NCBI RefSeq assembly: GCF_900108185.1
Contig: NZ_FNVA01000001.1
Span: 1 to 64,000 of the forward strand
Reading direction: 5' to 3'
DNA: 64,000 nt
DNA from: Bryocella elongata
GTDB lineage: Bacteria; Acidobacteriota; Terriglobia; Terriglobales; Acidobacteriaceae
Position numbers and translations under genes: made by a program. This document shows, piece by piece, positions 35,024-43,900 of this stretch. Each line of letters begins with the position of its first letter. Within the stretch, counting starts at the first letter, position 1. The notes beneath the pieces are model-generated. The model saw nothing but the letters and a program-made list of their open reading frames with translations. It searched no databases and was not told the origin of the DNA.

Positions 35024-37684
35024 CTAGAACTCGTAGTGCATGGACAGAGTGACGATGTTGGCATGCATGTTTCTCGGTGCGCTCAATCCGGAGGATGGTT
35101 CCTTCAACCCGGTTGGTCCAATGAGCGTGGGAGAGTTGCAAGGGACGACTACCGAAGTCAGAGACGTTGAACTGCTGCAGAACGGTGCACCCGAAGGGCC
35201 ACCCTCGCCGTAGCCAAAATAGTTGTACTCCGCCTTCCAGATCCAACCAGGCCGGATCGTCCAGGTTGCATTGAAGTAGGGAGACTGGTATGCCGATTGG
35301 AGAGAACCATTCACCTGCTGCGCGTTCGCGAAGAACTGGTTGCCGCTTACCGCACTGATACTGTAACCCGCCGCTAAGCGGATCATCGGCTTCGGGGAGA
35401 AGTTGGCGCCCACGGACGCATACTGGGTGGGTGCATCCATGAAGTCCTTGGTCGGTCCCCAGTCCGAGAGCACGGTCGTAGAGCCCCTGACGAATACTCC
35501 AGGACAGATATTTGGCGCACCGCTGCTGGTGGTGGAGGCCGTTCCGGGCAACGTTGCTGTGGCGCCATTCAGATAACAGGCATTCGTTGAGATATAGATG
35601 TCCGAGTAGTCATAGTTGACTTCGAACCCATAACGCTCGTTCGGTGCGACTGTCAGGCCCACGCCGGCATTTCGCGTGTGGTCGACATGCCCCAGGGGCC
35701 CATCGATCGGTGTGACACCGGTGTTGAAGGTGTTGTTGTGACGCTCCAGATCGTTCCAGGCTCCCGATATCGTGGCCCATGGCTTGAGCTTGTACAACGT
35801 GTGAAACCGGTAGTGCTTTGTTTGCCTGGGGCCAATGGGAGTCAACGCGTTGTCGTCATACAGCATCTCGACTGTCCCGTTGATCCTCCACTGCGCTGTA
35901 GGGCGCAGCGCGATATTCAGGATCCCGCCGTTCTCGTTGATGGTAATCAGCGAACTTAACGTGCCCGACCCGGCTGCCTGCACAATGCTATGCGTCCTGT
36001 AGCGGTAGGTGAGCGCGATCGTAGCTCGAGGCGAAGCTTCCCAGCTCACGGTCGCATTGTTCGTCAGGTAGCGCTGGCCGAAGTAACCATACAGAGGCGC
36101 ACCATTGGGATTTCCTTCGATCGTGTAATTCGCTCCCGCCAGCAGTGGTCCAGCGTAGTTCACGGTCTCATTGCCTGCGGTGGTTGGCACGTTCTGCGTG
36201 ATACCCGGGGTGACGTTTGCACTGCCCGGCTGGTGCACGTTTGAGAAATCAAACTGATCGGAGAGGCTGATTCTCTCCGTTGCCTGCCAGGTGATGCCGA
36301 GGTCTGAGCTTGCCACCCGCCTCTGCACCCTCGCATTACCCGTGAAGGTTGCATTGCGAATCGCTCCGTCGAGTCCCTGGAAGTTTTCGTAGTAGTGCGC
36401 GAGGTTGCTGTTCGCGATCGTGTACCCGAGGTCGCCGTTGACAGCGATATTCTTCAGGCTCGCACTCTGAAAGCGGAGCATCTCGGTGGGGTAGAGCACA
36501 CGCGTCGGCTGGGAACGAAGGTAGCTCGTCACGACATCGCACGCCGGATTGATGATCGGCCGGCCGCCTGCGGTCTGCGCCGGCGACAGGATCGTGTAGT
36601 TGCTCGCGCTTGTGTACCCGCTGCCCATACTCGCGGTGTTGCATGAGGCAATGGAATAGGGCGACGCCGTTGCGTCCCAGTTACCAAGTGCAGCCGGCGT
36701 GCCGTCCGCTTCCTGCACGTTGAACTGGCCTGGCGCGATCGTGAAGTACGAATCGGCCTTGTAGTGGTCCACCTGTTCTTCAAAGGTGAGCGAGGTCAAC
36801 CGCCACGGCTTCCATGTGATCGCTCCGAGGAAGTCATCGGTGCTGTTGCGCTGGTACTCCTGAAGCAGCAAATCGGATGTTCCGATGGAATACCCAGGGC
36901 TCAGACTCGGCCCTTGGAATATGTTTTGTGAATATCCCACCCGGAAAGAGACCTTTGAAAGCGGCAGAATCGTCAGGTTGACGTCTGTCATCCTGCGCAC
37001 TGTATTGAACATAACGGGCGATTGATTCAGCTGCGGTTGGGGCAGTGAAGCCGTCGTTGGAACTCCAGCCGTCATTCCATACGCAGTCCCCACCCCCGGC
37101 GGAATACTGGGATTCGCAAGCAGATCGTAGTCGAAATATTGCCGGTCGCGCCGAAAGGTTCCACTGAACTCATAAAGCTTGCCCTTGGAAAACGATAGCT
37201 TGGCATAGTTGATGGGGTCGCCCCCAAAGCCATTGCTGAAGGCACTCAGCGAATCGATGAGCGCGTGCTTTGTGCCAGGGATCGCGCGCATCGAAAACGT
37301 CTGGCCGAGTACCCGTGGCCCGGAATGAAGATTCACAAGTGTGTCGTACATCGCACCACTGCCCGATACCCCCACCAGGTGCCCTCCAAGATCAGCCGAC
37401 TGCCGGATCACATAGCCGTCCTGCTGCACCTGCTGTGCTGCGACAGGCGCGACAGCGGCCACTGGTGCGACTGGAGCGACTGGAGCGGTAGGGCCGCGCG
37501 GCACCGTTGCTGTTGGGGGCGCAGCCGGCTTCGATGCGGGCACCTTCAGCGAAGGCGTCTGTGCAGTCATGATCGCCACGCTCATCAACTGTCCCACCAT
37601 GACGAGACTCATCATGATCGAACCCCAGCGCGCGCGCGTTACCCGGCATTTGTATCCCCGGCAGAGTCGGTCGATCTTCGTCAT
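35024..37684 (-). CDS. MtrB/PioB-like decahaem-associated outer-membrane beta-barrel
   Basis: An 886-residue outer-membrane protein with many alternating beta strands and a C-terminal aromatic strand (IVTLSMHYEF). This matches the MtrB/PioB/DmsF-type porin that sheathes a decahaem cytochrome. The signal region (IMMSLVMVGQLMSVAIMTAQT) lies after a 24-residue positive N-terminus. An unusual Pro/Ala/Val-rich periplasmic stretch (VAPVAPVAAVAPVAA) precedes the barrel. Barrel text includes YEFSGTFRRDRQYFDYDLL, VSFRVGYSQNIF and ALTYRYRTHS. No N-terminal CxxC pair, seen in Shewanella MtrB, is present. The adjacent decahaem gene lies 85 bp upstream on the same strand, forming an mtrAB-type operon. The family assignment rests on size, barrel pattern and partner. 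Confidence 0.82.
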   Translation of the reverse strand: MTKIDRLCRGYKCRVTRARWGSIMMSLVMVGQLMSVAIMTAQTPSLKVPASKPAAPPTATVPRGPTAPVAPVAPVAAVAPVAAQQVQQDGYVIRQSADLGGHLVGVSGSGAMYDTLVNLHSGPRVLGQTFSMRAIPGTKHALIDSLSAFSNGFGGDPINYAKLSFSKGKLYEFSGTFRRDRQYFDYDLLANPSIPPGVGTAYGMTAGVPTTASLPQPQLNQSPVMFNTVRRMTDVNLTILPLSKVSFRVGYSQNIFQGPSLSPGYSIGTSDLLLQEYQRNSTDDFLGAITWKPWRLTSLTFEEQVDHYKADSYFTIAPGQFNVQEADGTPAALGNWDATASPYSIASCNTASMGSGYTSASNYTILSPAQTAGGRPIINPACDVVTSYLRSQPTRVLYPTEMLRFQSASLKNIAVNGDLGYTIANSNLAHYYENFQGLDGAIRNATFTGNARVQRRVASSDLGITWQATERISLSDQFDFSNVHQPGSANVTPGITQNVPTTAGNETVNYAGPLLAGANYTIEGNPNGAPLYGYFGQRYLTNNATVSWEASPRATIALTYRYRTHSIVQAAGSGTLSSLITINENGGILNIALRPTAQWRINGTVEMLYDDNALTPIGPRQTKHYRFHTLYKLKPWATISGAWNDLERHNNTFNTGVTPIDGPLGHVDHTRNAGVGLTVAPNERYGFEVNYDYSDIYISTNACYLNGATATLPGTASTTSSGAPNICPGVFVRGSTTVLSDWGPTKDFMDAPTQYASVGANFSPKPMIRLAAGYSISAVSGNQFFANAQQVNGSLQSAYQSPYFNATWTIRPGWIWKAEYNYFGYGEGGPSGAPFCSSSTSLTSVVVPCNSPTLIGPTGLKEPSSGLSAPRNMHANIVTLSMHYEF

Positions 37685-37769
37685 ATCAAGCCTCGTCGGC
37701 GATGAAGCAGTGTTCTGTCGAAGTCATCATTCGACCCGGGAGTGCGGCCACGTCATCGTGCCGCCACCG

Positions 37770-38699
37770 TTACCGAATAAATGCCGGATTGACGTTAGAG
37801 CCATGGATCATGGTGTGACAGCCCACGCAGGATTGGACCTCGGCGGACCCAGCATTCATGCCATGGATGGTTCCAGCGGCAACCGGGCTGTGGCACTGGT
37901 TGCACATCTGGTTGACGTTGGGAACATTCAGCAGCCGCGCGTTCTGAGAGCCATGGGGTGTGTGGCATCCAAGGCAGCCTTCCGCCTTCACCGCAGCATG
38001 CTCGAAGACGAACGGTCCGCGCGTCTCCGTGTGGCACTTGGTGCAGATCATGTTCTGATCCGCTGTCGACCGTAGCTGGCTATTGCCAAAGGTCCCATGC
38101 GCGTCGTGGCAATCACTGCACTTGATCAGGCCTTCCTTGACCTTGTGATGAAATGGCTGACTGAAGGCGGGCTTCACGTCGGCGTGGCAAGTGAAGCAAA
38201 GCTGCGGCTGATCGACCTTCAGCAGACTTGCGGCGCCATCAAGACTCTTCGAGCTGCTGTGGATGCTATGGCAGCTCGTGCAGCCGACATCGGCTTTGCC
38301 GTGTGCAGAACGCATGAAGTTGGGGTGAGCTTCAGCATGGCAGGCAAGACATGTGCTATCGATCTGCTTCGCCGACATCTTACTGAGTTGCAGAATCTTC
38401 GTCGGGTCCCCGCCAGAATCAACGTGCGCTTGCCCTGGCCCATGACAGCCTTCACAGGTCACACCCTTGCCGCCGTGCATGAGAGCCAAAGCAGAATGAG
38501 GGTTTGAGGAGAACTTGTTGGCGACGTCCGCGTGGCATGTGGCGCAGGTCTCCGCTCCTGCAAAGGCTCCGGGAATTGCTGACGCTGCCTGATGACCCAA
38601 CGTAGACGATTTTGTCTGTTGCCCTGCGGCAACCGTCGCGGAGGTCCAGAAGCCTGCGAGTGTCGCTAGCGAGAAAAGAACCAGGAGCAAGCGCCGCAT
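37770..38699 (-). CDS. Decahaem c-type cytochrome, MtrA/PioA/DmsE family
   Basis: A periplasmic cytochrome that carries electrons into or through the outer-membrane porin. A signal peptide (LLLVLFSLATLAGFWTSATVA) is followed by exactly ten CxxCH sites: CATCH, CEGCH, CLACH, CTSCH, CFTCH, CSDCH, CTKCH, CLGCH, CNQCH and CVGCH. Two repeated five-haem halves, with extra His residues as distal ligands, fit the MtrA fold. The length of 309 is typical (MtrA about 333). Strong ribosome site (GAGGAG) before ATG 38699. Next gene in the operon is the MtrB-like barrel. No extracellular MtrC-type cytochrome gene is present. Confidence 0.95.
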   Translation of the reverse strand: MRRLLLVLFSLATLAGFWTSATVAAGQQTKSSTLGHQAASAIPGAFAGAETCATCHADVANKFSSNPHSALALMHGGKGVTCEGCHGPGQAHVDSGGDPTKILQLSKMSAKQIDSTCLACHAEAHPNFMRSAHGKADVGCTSCHSIHSSSKSLDGAASLLKVDQPQLCFTCHADVKPAFSQPFHHKVKEGLIKCSDCHDAHGTFGNSQLRSTADQNMICTKCHTETRGPFVFEHAAVKAEGCLGCHTPHGSQNARLLNVPNVNQMCNQCHSPVAAGTIHGMNAGSAEVQSCVGCHTMIHGSNVNPAFIR

Positions 38700-39809
38700 C
38701 GAATCTCCTCAATGAGCCGTGTACAAGACCGAACGCCCGTACAGCGAGTCAAATGGGTCACCTTCGCCGAACAGTGGGAGCTTGCCAGGGCTTATGTCGA
38801 GTGTCTCGGACTTAGCCGAAGGAAGATGTATCGTTTTGCTCTATTCGAAACAAAGGCGCACCGATCCGCTGCAGGTAATGGCCGAAGGAAGACGCGGCTG
38901 CTGGCCAGCTCGACGTTTGCATCGGCAGAGGCGCTCAAGCGATTGCTCAGACGCCAACCGGCGTCGCTAAGTACCGGTATAGTGGATCACCTACGATGGC
39001 GAGTGTCGCCTTTGTTCGAACAGTTCGTGACATCGGACAGACGTAATCAACGTCGCCGATGGTGCTGTTCAGCGATTGACCAATTTCCGTACCGTTGACG
39101 TTCCACATCACATCCAAACAGGTCACTGCTCCGAAGAGGTTGGATGGAACGAGCGCGATCGGGACCTGCTTCAGAAATTTCGAGAGGCCAAGGATGCGGC
39201 CGCCGTCGCCCACAGGCCACCAAACCTAAACTTGCAAAGTGCATCGGGGAACCGCACCTGGTCAAACTGAGCCCCCGGGAAGCAAACGTGAGTGAGTGGC
39301 AGAGCTTGCAGTGCTATCGATGCTGGCAGCATCCCGCCGGCTAAGTGAAGCGTTGGTGTTTACACGAGACAGCACGGGGATACTTTAGGAGAAGCCGGAC
39401 ATGAGCATGGCGCTCTACTGCCAGACCGTTTTGCATCGTTGGATCCGGAGTAATTAGGAATCTTCCTGGTGGCGCGATTCCATAGGTTTGGTGGTACTCA
39501 CAGGCTGGAGAGATTTCCGGAAGATCGGCCAGTAATGGGCGCCCCGCTCGACCTATCTTTGTTATGAATTGCCTTAGCGTCGTACCAATTTCGGCGGCGA
39601 GTTTTCCAGCAGAAAGTAACGGCTTTTGACGATGACTTTCTGCTGGTTCTTTAGGGTCTTGCGGAACTGCCAGTTCGCGCTGCCTGCCGTGATCTCCGCT
39701 TCCAGGCCAAGCGGAGAACCCGCGCGCCGTGGGACGGAATGTGTAGCCTGAGGATCAGGACATGGATCAAACGCGCCACGAGGGGGCCCTCGCTTGGTAG
39801 ACTTCCGTC
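38700..39809. other. 1.1-kb gap upstream of the decahaem operon
   Basis: This stretch separates the decahaem operon from the IclR gene. Several short reading frames exist (for example 38712-39098 plus strand), but none has a family signature, a good ribosome site or consistent codon use. It should hold the decahaem promoter near 38700-38850 and a strong inverted repeat at 39606-39646. It may be degraded DNA from a lost insertion, but I could not identify an element end. Confidence 0.35.
39606..39646. repeat. 12-bp perfect inverted repeat with 17-nt spacer
   Basis: The arms CCAGCAGAAAGT (39606-39617) and ACTTTCTGCTGG (39635-39646) are perfectly complementary. On the plus strand the hairpin is followed by TTCTTTAGG. 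No gene ends just before it on the plus strand, so its function is open: terminator of a lost gene, an operator, or a mobile-element end. Confidence 0.55.
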
Positions 39810-40673
39810 ATGATTCGATCGCCTCAAAAGATTGCCGGGAAAAACGCGGAAAAAGCCGGAAAGCGGCGCGAGTACCCGACGCCAGCGTTGGAAAAGGGCC
39901 TGGACATCCTTGAACTGTTCGCGAGTACGCCGGAAGGTTTGACGGTTAGCGAGGTAGCTCGTTCGCTGAATAGAACCGTCTCCGAGATATTCCGGATGTT
40001 GCTGTGTCTGGAGCGGCGCGGTTACCTGGCCCAGTCCGAGAACAGGGAACGGTATCATCTGACGCTGCGACTCTTTCGGCTTGCGCAGGAGCATCCTCCG
40101 ACCAAGCGATTGACGCTGGAAGCTCTGCCTGTGATGCATCGTGTGGCGTATGAATTGCGTCAGTCCTGCCACCTGGGTGTGGTTGATGGCGGACATGTCG
40201 TGATTGTGGCCCAGGTCGATTCGCCGGAATCTACGGGCTTCTCCGTCAAGATGGGTTCGAAGGTAAACCTGATGCATGCGGCAACCGGTCACGTCATCCT
40301 CGCCCACCAATCGGAGGACGCGAGGATGCGAGCGATTATGGAGTGGAGCCTCGAAACCAAGAAGGAGCGCCCGCCGGCAGATTTTGATGCGCACCTCAAC
40401 AAGATTCGCGCTCGCGGCTATGAGCGTCGCGAGAGTTACGAGGTGACCGGAGTCGTCAACGTCAGCTTCCCGATCGTCAACGCACAGCAGGATGCGGTGG
40501 CAGGACTCACGGTGCCCTATGTAAAGCGCATCGAAGATAAGGTCGGTGTAGCGGAAGTGATCGAGGTGCTGCGCGCGGCGAGCGGGCGTATCTCGGAGGC
40601 CCTGGGAGCGCCTCCGAATCAAGGGCTTGCTCCACGTGTGAAGCGCTCGAAGAAGTCCCACCGGAGCACCTAG
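39810..40673 (+). CDS. IclR-family transcriptional regulator
   Basis: A 287-residue regulator. The N-terminal winged helix is at about 25-90 (ALEKGLDILELFASTPEGLTVSEVARSLNRTVSEIFRML). The C-terminal effector-binding domain includes CHLGVVDGGHVVIVAQVDS, LMHAATGHVILAHQ and VNVSFPIVNAQQDAVAGLTVPYV. IclR proteins commonly repress catabolic genes, and KdgR in pectin use is one example. The gene precedes a TonB receptor, an esterase and two beta-helix genes, so it probably controls that locus. A basic tail (APRVKRSKKSHRST) ends the protein. Confidence 0.92.
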   Translation: MIRSPQKIAGKNAEKAGKRREYPTPALEKGLDILELFASTPEGLTVSEVARSLNRTVSEIFRMLLCLERRGYLAQSENRERYHLTLRLFRLAQEHPPTKRLTLEALPVMHRVAYELRQSCHLGVVDGGHVVIVAQVDSPESTGFSVKMGSKVNLMHAATGHVILAHQSEDARMRAIMEWSLETKKERPPADFDAHLNKIRARGYERRESYEVTGVVNVSFPIVNAQQDAVAGLTVPYVKRIEDKVGVAEVIEVLRAASGRISEALGAPPNQGLAPRVKRSKKSHRST

Positions 40674-40784
40674 ACCCGCGATCGAACTTTACTGATGCGA
40701 ACGAGGTTGGTGTCCTGCCTGGGCTCGGCATCGCAATCTATGGCGATCGCGGCGACCGGAGCGTCACGCCAACCCGCAAATCCT

Positions 40785-40824
40785 CCGCGCGGCCAGTCAT
40801 CATTCGTGATGACTGGCCGCGCGG
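40785..40824. terminator. 18-bp TTCG-tetraloop hairpin after IclR gene
   Basis: Perfect 18-bp arms (40785-40802 and 40807-40824) close on a TTCG loop, a very stable RNA tetraloop. The right arm is followed by TGTTTAAAC. It lies between convergent genes and could stop transcription from either side. Confidence 0.75.
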
Positions 40825-40848
40825 GTGTTTAAACTGCTTCCTTGTTTC

Positions 40849-40886
40849 GCCCATTTGGGATGGGAACTCGTCCATCCCAAATGGGC
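40849..40886. terminator. Second tandem hairpin between convergent genes
   Basis: A 15-bp perfect stem (40849-40863 and 40872-40886) with an 8-nt loop, followed by TGTTTC on the plus strand. It lies 24 bp beyond the first hairpin and 14 bp before the stop codon of the convergent TonB receptor gene. Confidence 0.65.
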
Positions 40887-40900
40887 TGTTTCATTGCGAC

Positions 40901-43900
40901 TTAGAACAGAATCTTGCCGGAGAACTGCAGGATTCGTTGGGCGTTTGCGGTGCCGGTGATGACACCGAAACCGCTGGGGATCCCGTTCGTAACGCTCGTG
41001 GGGGTTGTCGTCGCCGATCCAGGGCTCGCTAGTACCGGGTGGTTGAGGACGTTAAAGGCATCGGCTCGCAGCGAGAGCTTCAGATTGTCCCAGATGGGAA
41101 AGTTTCTGAAGATCGATGTGTCCGCCTGGTAGTAGGTTGGAGCCATCAGCACGTTGCGCCCGAAGTTGCCGAGTGTTCCAGCGGCCGGCGTCGTGAGGGC
41201 TGCGGTATTAAACCACTGGAAGCGGTTGCGTCCACCGACTGGAGTCAGGTTCGCTCCGTTGTACTGCGCCCGCTCATAGGTATTCCCGTTTCCTGTGTTG
41301 CCGATATCGCCCGCGGCCGTGACATTGAAGTTCTGCCCGGACCGCATGATGAAGATCGTGCCGACTTCCCAGTTGCCGAGGATGTAGTCCGCGACTCGGT
41401 TGCCGGTGCTGAAGCTCTGGTTCTTGCCAACAGGAACGGCGTAGGTAAGAGCGACAGTGAGAAGGTGCGGGATATTGAAGCCAGCGGGCCCGCGGCTGCC
41501 GCGGATGTTGTAGGGATCTTCCGAGACACCACCCTCAACGCCGAAGTAGCCGTCGTCCGCTTCGTCAATGACCTTGCTCCAGGTGTAGGCCGCGTGGAAG
41601 GTGAGCCCGTTTGCCGTGCTGTGGGCCAGGGATGCCTGCAACGCGTTGTAGGTCGAGTTACCGCCGGGACGGTCCCACTTGTTCGGTTGCATATAAGGGA
41701 ACGGCTGCCCGGTAGCGTTGGCTCCTGTGGTGTATACGCCCGTCGTCTGGTTGATGTCCTGCGCCAGACGGGTGGCGAACGAGGTGGTGGAGAGGGCGCC
41801 GGTGTTGTAGTAGCCGCCAATATCCAGGCGATGGCTCTCGGATCCAACGTAGTTGAGGCTCAGCAGGGTGTTGTGTCCGAACTGCTGCTCGATGCCGAGG
41901 TTGTACTGCTCGGAGTAGGGGTTTTTGATCAGCGGATCGACGAAGTAGTTGACGTTGCTGGTGAAGGGAGAGGCTGCCGGCTCGAGCCCTGCGAGAGACG
42001 TACCGACCGCGAACGGGTTCTGTCCGGAGACATAGAGTGCGGAACCGTTGGTGTTCAGGCCAGTGACGCCGAGCGTTCCAACATCCGGCCAGGAGCCCTG
42101 GAAGTTCTGCGGCAACTGGATGGAAGCCGCCCAGTTGTCAAAGAAGATGCCGAAGCTGCCGCGGATAGCGAGCGTGGGATTGACGCTGTAGGCGAGGCCG
42201 AACCGTGGCCCGAGGTTGGTCTTCGATCCGTGCAGGATCTTTTCGTGCGGCGCGATGACCACATTGGCGGGCAATGTGCTCGATGGAAGACATGGGGCGC
42301 GCTGCCGCACCGCACAGGTTGGAGGCGCCACCATCAGTTCGTAGTAGCCATTGTTGAAGTCGAAGTCACCCGTCTCGATACTGCCCTGCTGGCCGATGGA
42401 GGCATTGGTCCCGTATTGCGGGATCACTGTGCGGTCATAGCGAATGCCGATGTTGGCAGTGAGTCGCGGCAGGATCTTCCACGAGTCTTGCACGTAGATG
42501 TTGCCGATGCCGCCGGGCCGCTCGGTGAGGAGCACGTTACGCTTCGTCGCCGAGGTGGGCTCATCGATCAGGAAGCTCGCCAACCCAATGCCGGTCTGGT
42601 TCTTGTAAGCCGATCCCAGTCCTGCGGTCGTATTGATCGGGTTGCCGGAGAAATTCGCAGTCTGCGAGCCACTGAAGCTGACCGTGTCATTGCGAATCGT
42701 CTCGCCGTAGTTGATCTCCGCCCAGCCTCCGCCGGCCGTAATGACGTGGCGGCCAATGGTCTTGCTGATAGAACCAAGCCACTCGTGGATATTAGCTTCA
42801 TTCGGTGCGGGACTGCTGTTTTCGCCGGCGCCAAAGCCGTTGGTTCCACCGCTGACCGCGACGTCGGGCGTGAGCGTGATGTTGCCGATAAAGTTCTGCG
42901 CGAGGGAAGGGTTTGGCTGATAGGCATTGAACGGCGCCGAGCTATCGAACGCCGCGTAGGAGTTCGAGGTGACATGCGTTCTGCCGTATTGCACCTGCAC
43001 GCTCAGGCTCGGGCTGAAGACGTGCAGCCAGCTCACGCCGTATTGCTGCGCAGGCAATTGGCCATAGGAGTATAGGTGCGGGAAGGTGGAGGAGGTGTTC
43101 TTCTCCTGCCAGTTGTTATAGCGGGCGAAGATGAAGTCACGCGTCCCGATGTGCTCATCGATTCGGATCATGTAGTTGTAGGTGTTCTCGACCGAGGGAG
43201 TCGTCACCTGCTCGTTATAGGTGGTGATGGCATAGCCAGGGATCACTCTGGGCGCGGGGAAGATCGCGTTGATGTAGGCGACGGCGCGCGGGTCGAGCTC
43301 GGACGCGGGAATTTGATTGCCGAGGTAAGCGGGCCTGCTGTTGTTCGCATTGTTGTTGCCGGTCGGGTCAAACAACTGGCAGGAATACGCGCTGACAGTC
43401 GTAGCGCTGCTCAGGCATGGATTCTTGGTCGTCGAGTCCACAAGTCCGGTTTGCGCGCTGCTGAAGTCGGCGTATGGAAGATTGATCCCGCTGCCCCATG
43501 AGGACTCGGCCATTTCGGCGGCGTTCGGAACGAGAAGGTTGGACGCCGAGTTTTGTGTCCTGCGGAAGCCCTCGTAGGCAACCTCGAAGAAGGTCTTGTC
43601 GCGCCCGTTGTAAAGATGCGGGATGACGACCGGACCGCCGGCCTGAACGCCGAACTGGTTCACTCTGTAGATGCTCGGGGTCGATGGAGGAACCCACGGA
43701 ACTGAGTCGAACGCATTGTTGCGCACGAACTCCCACAGGCTTCCGTGAACCGTGTTCGTCCCCGATTTCGTGGCAAGGTTCACGACGCCGCCCTGCACGC
43801 CACCGTACTGCGCCGAATCGTGCGCGCTGATCTTGAACTCGAGGATCGTATCGATGATCGGCGGGATGGCATAGGTGTTGTACCAGTTGTTGGTGTCGTT

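Noticed and set aside
38712-39098. 128-codon frame upstream of the decahaem operon
   Set aside because: Starts within the decahaem leader on the opposite strand and loses protein-like character after about 60 codons; no family recognised.
39651-40661. 336-codon antisense frame over the IclR gene
   Set aside because: Arg/His-rich chance composition, opposite a clear IclR regulator.
41039-43075. 678-codon open frame antisense to the TonB receptor
   Set aside because: It has no signal, domain or ribosome site and lies wholly inside a well-supported receptor gene; long antisense frames are common in GC-rich DNA.
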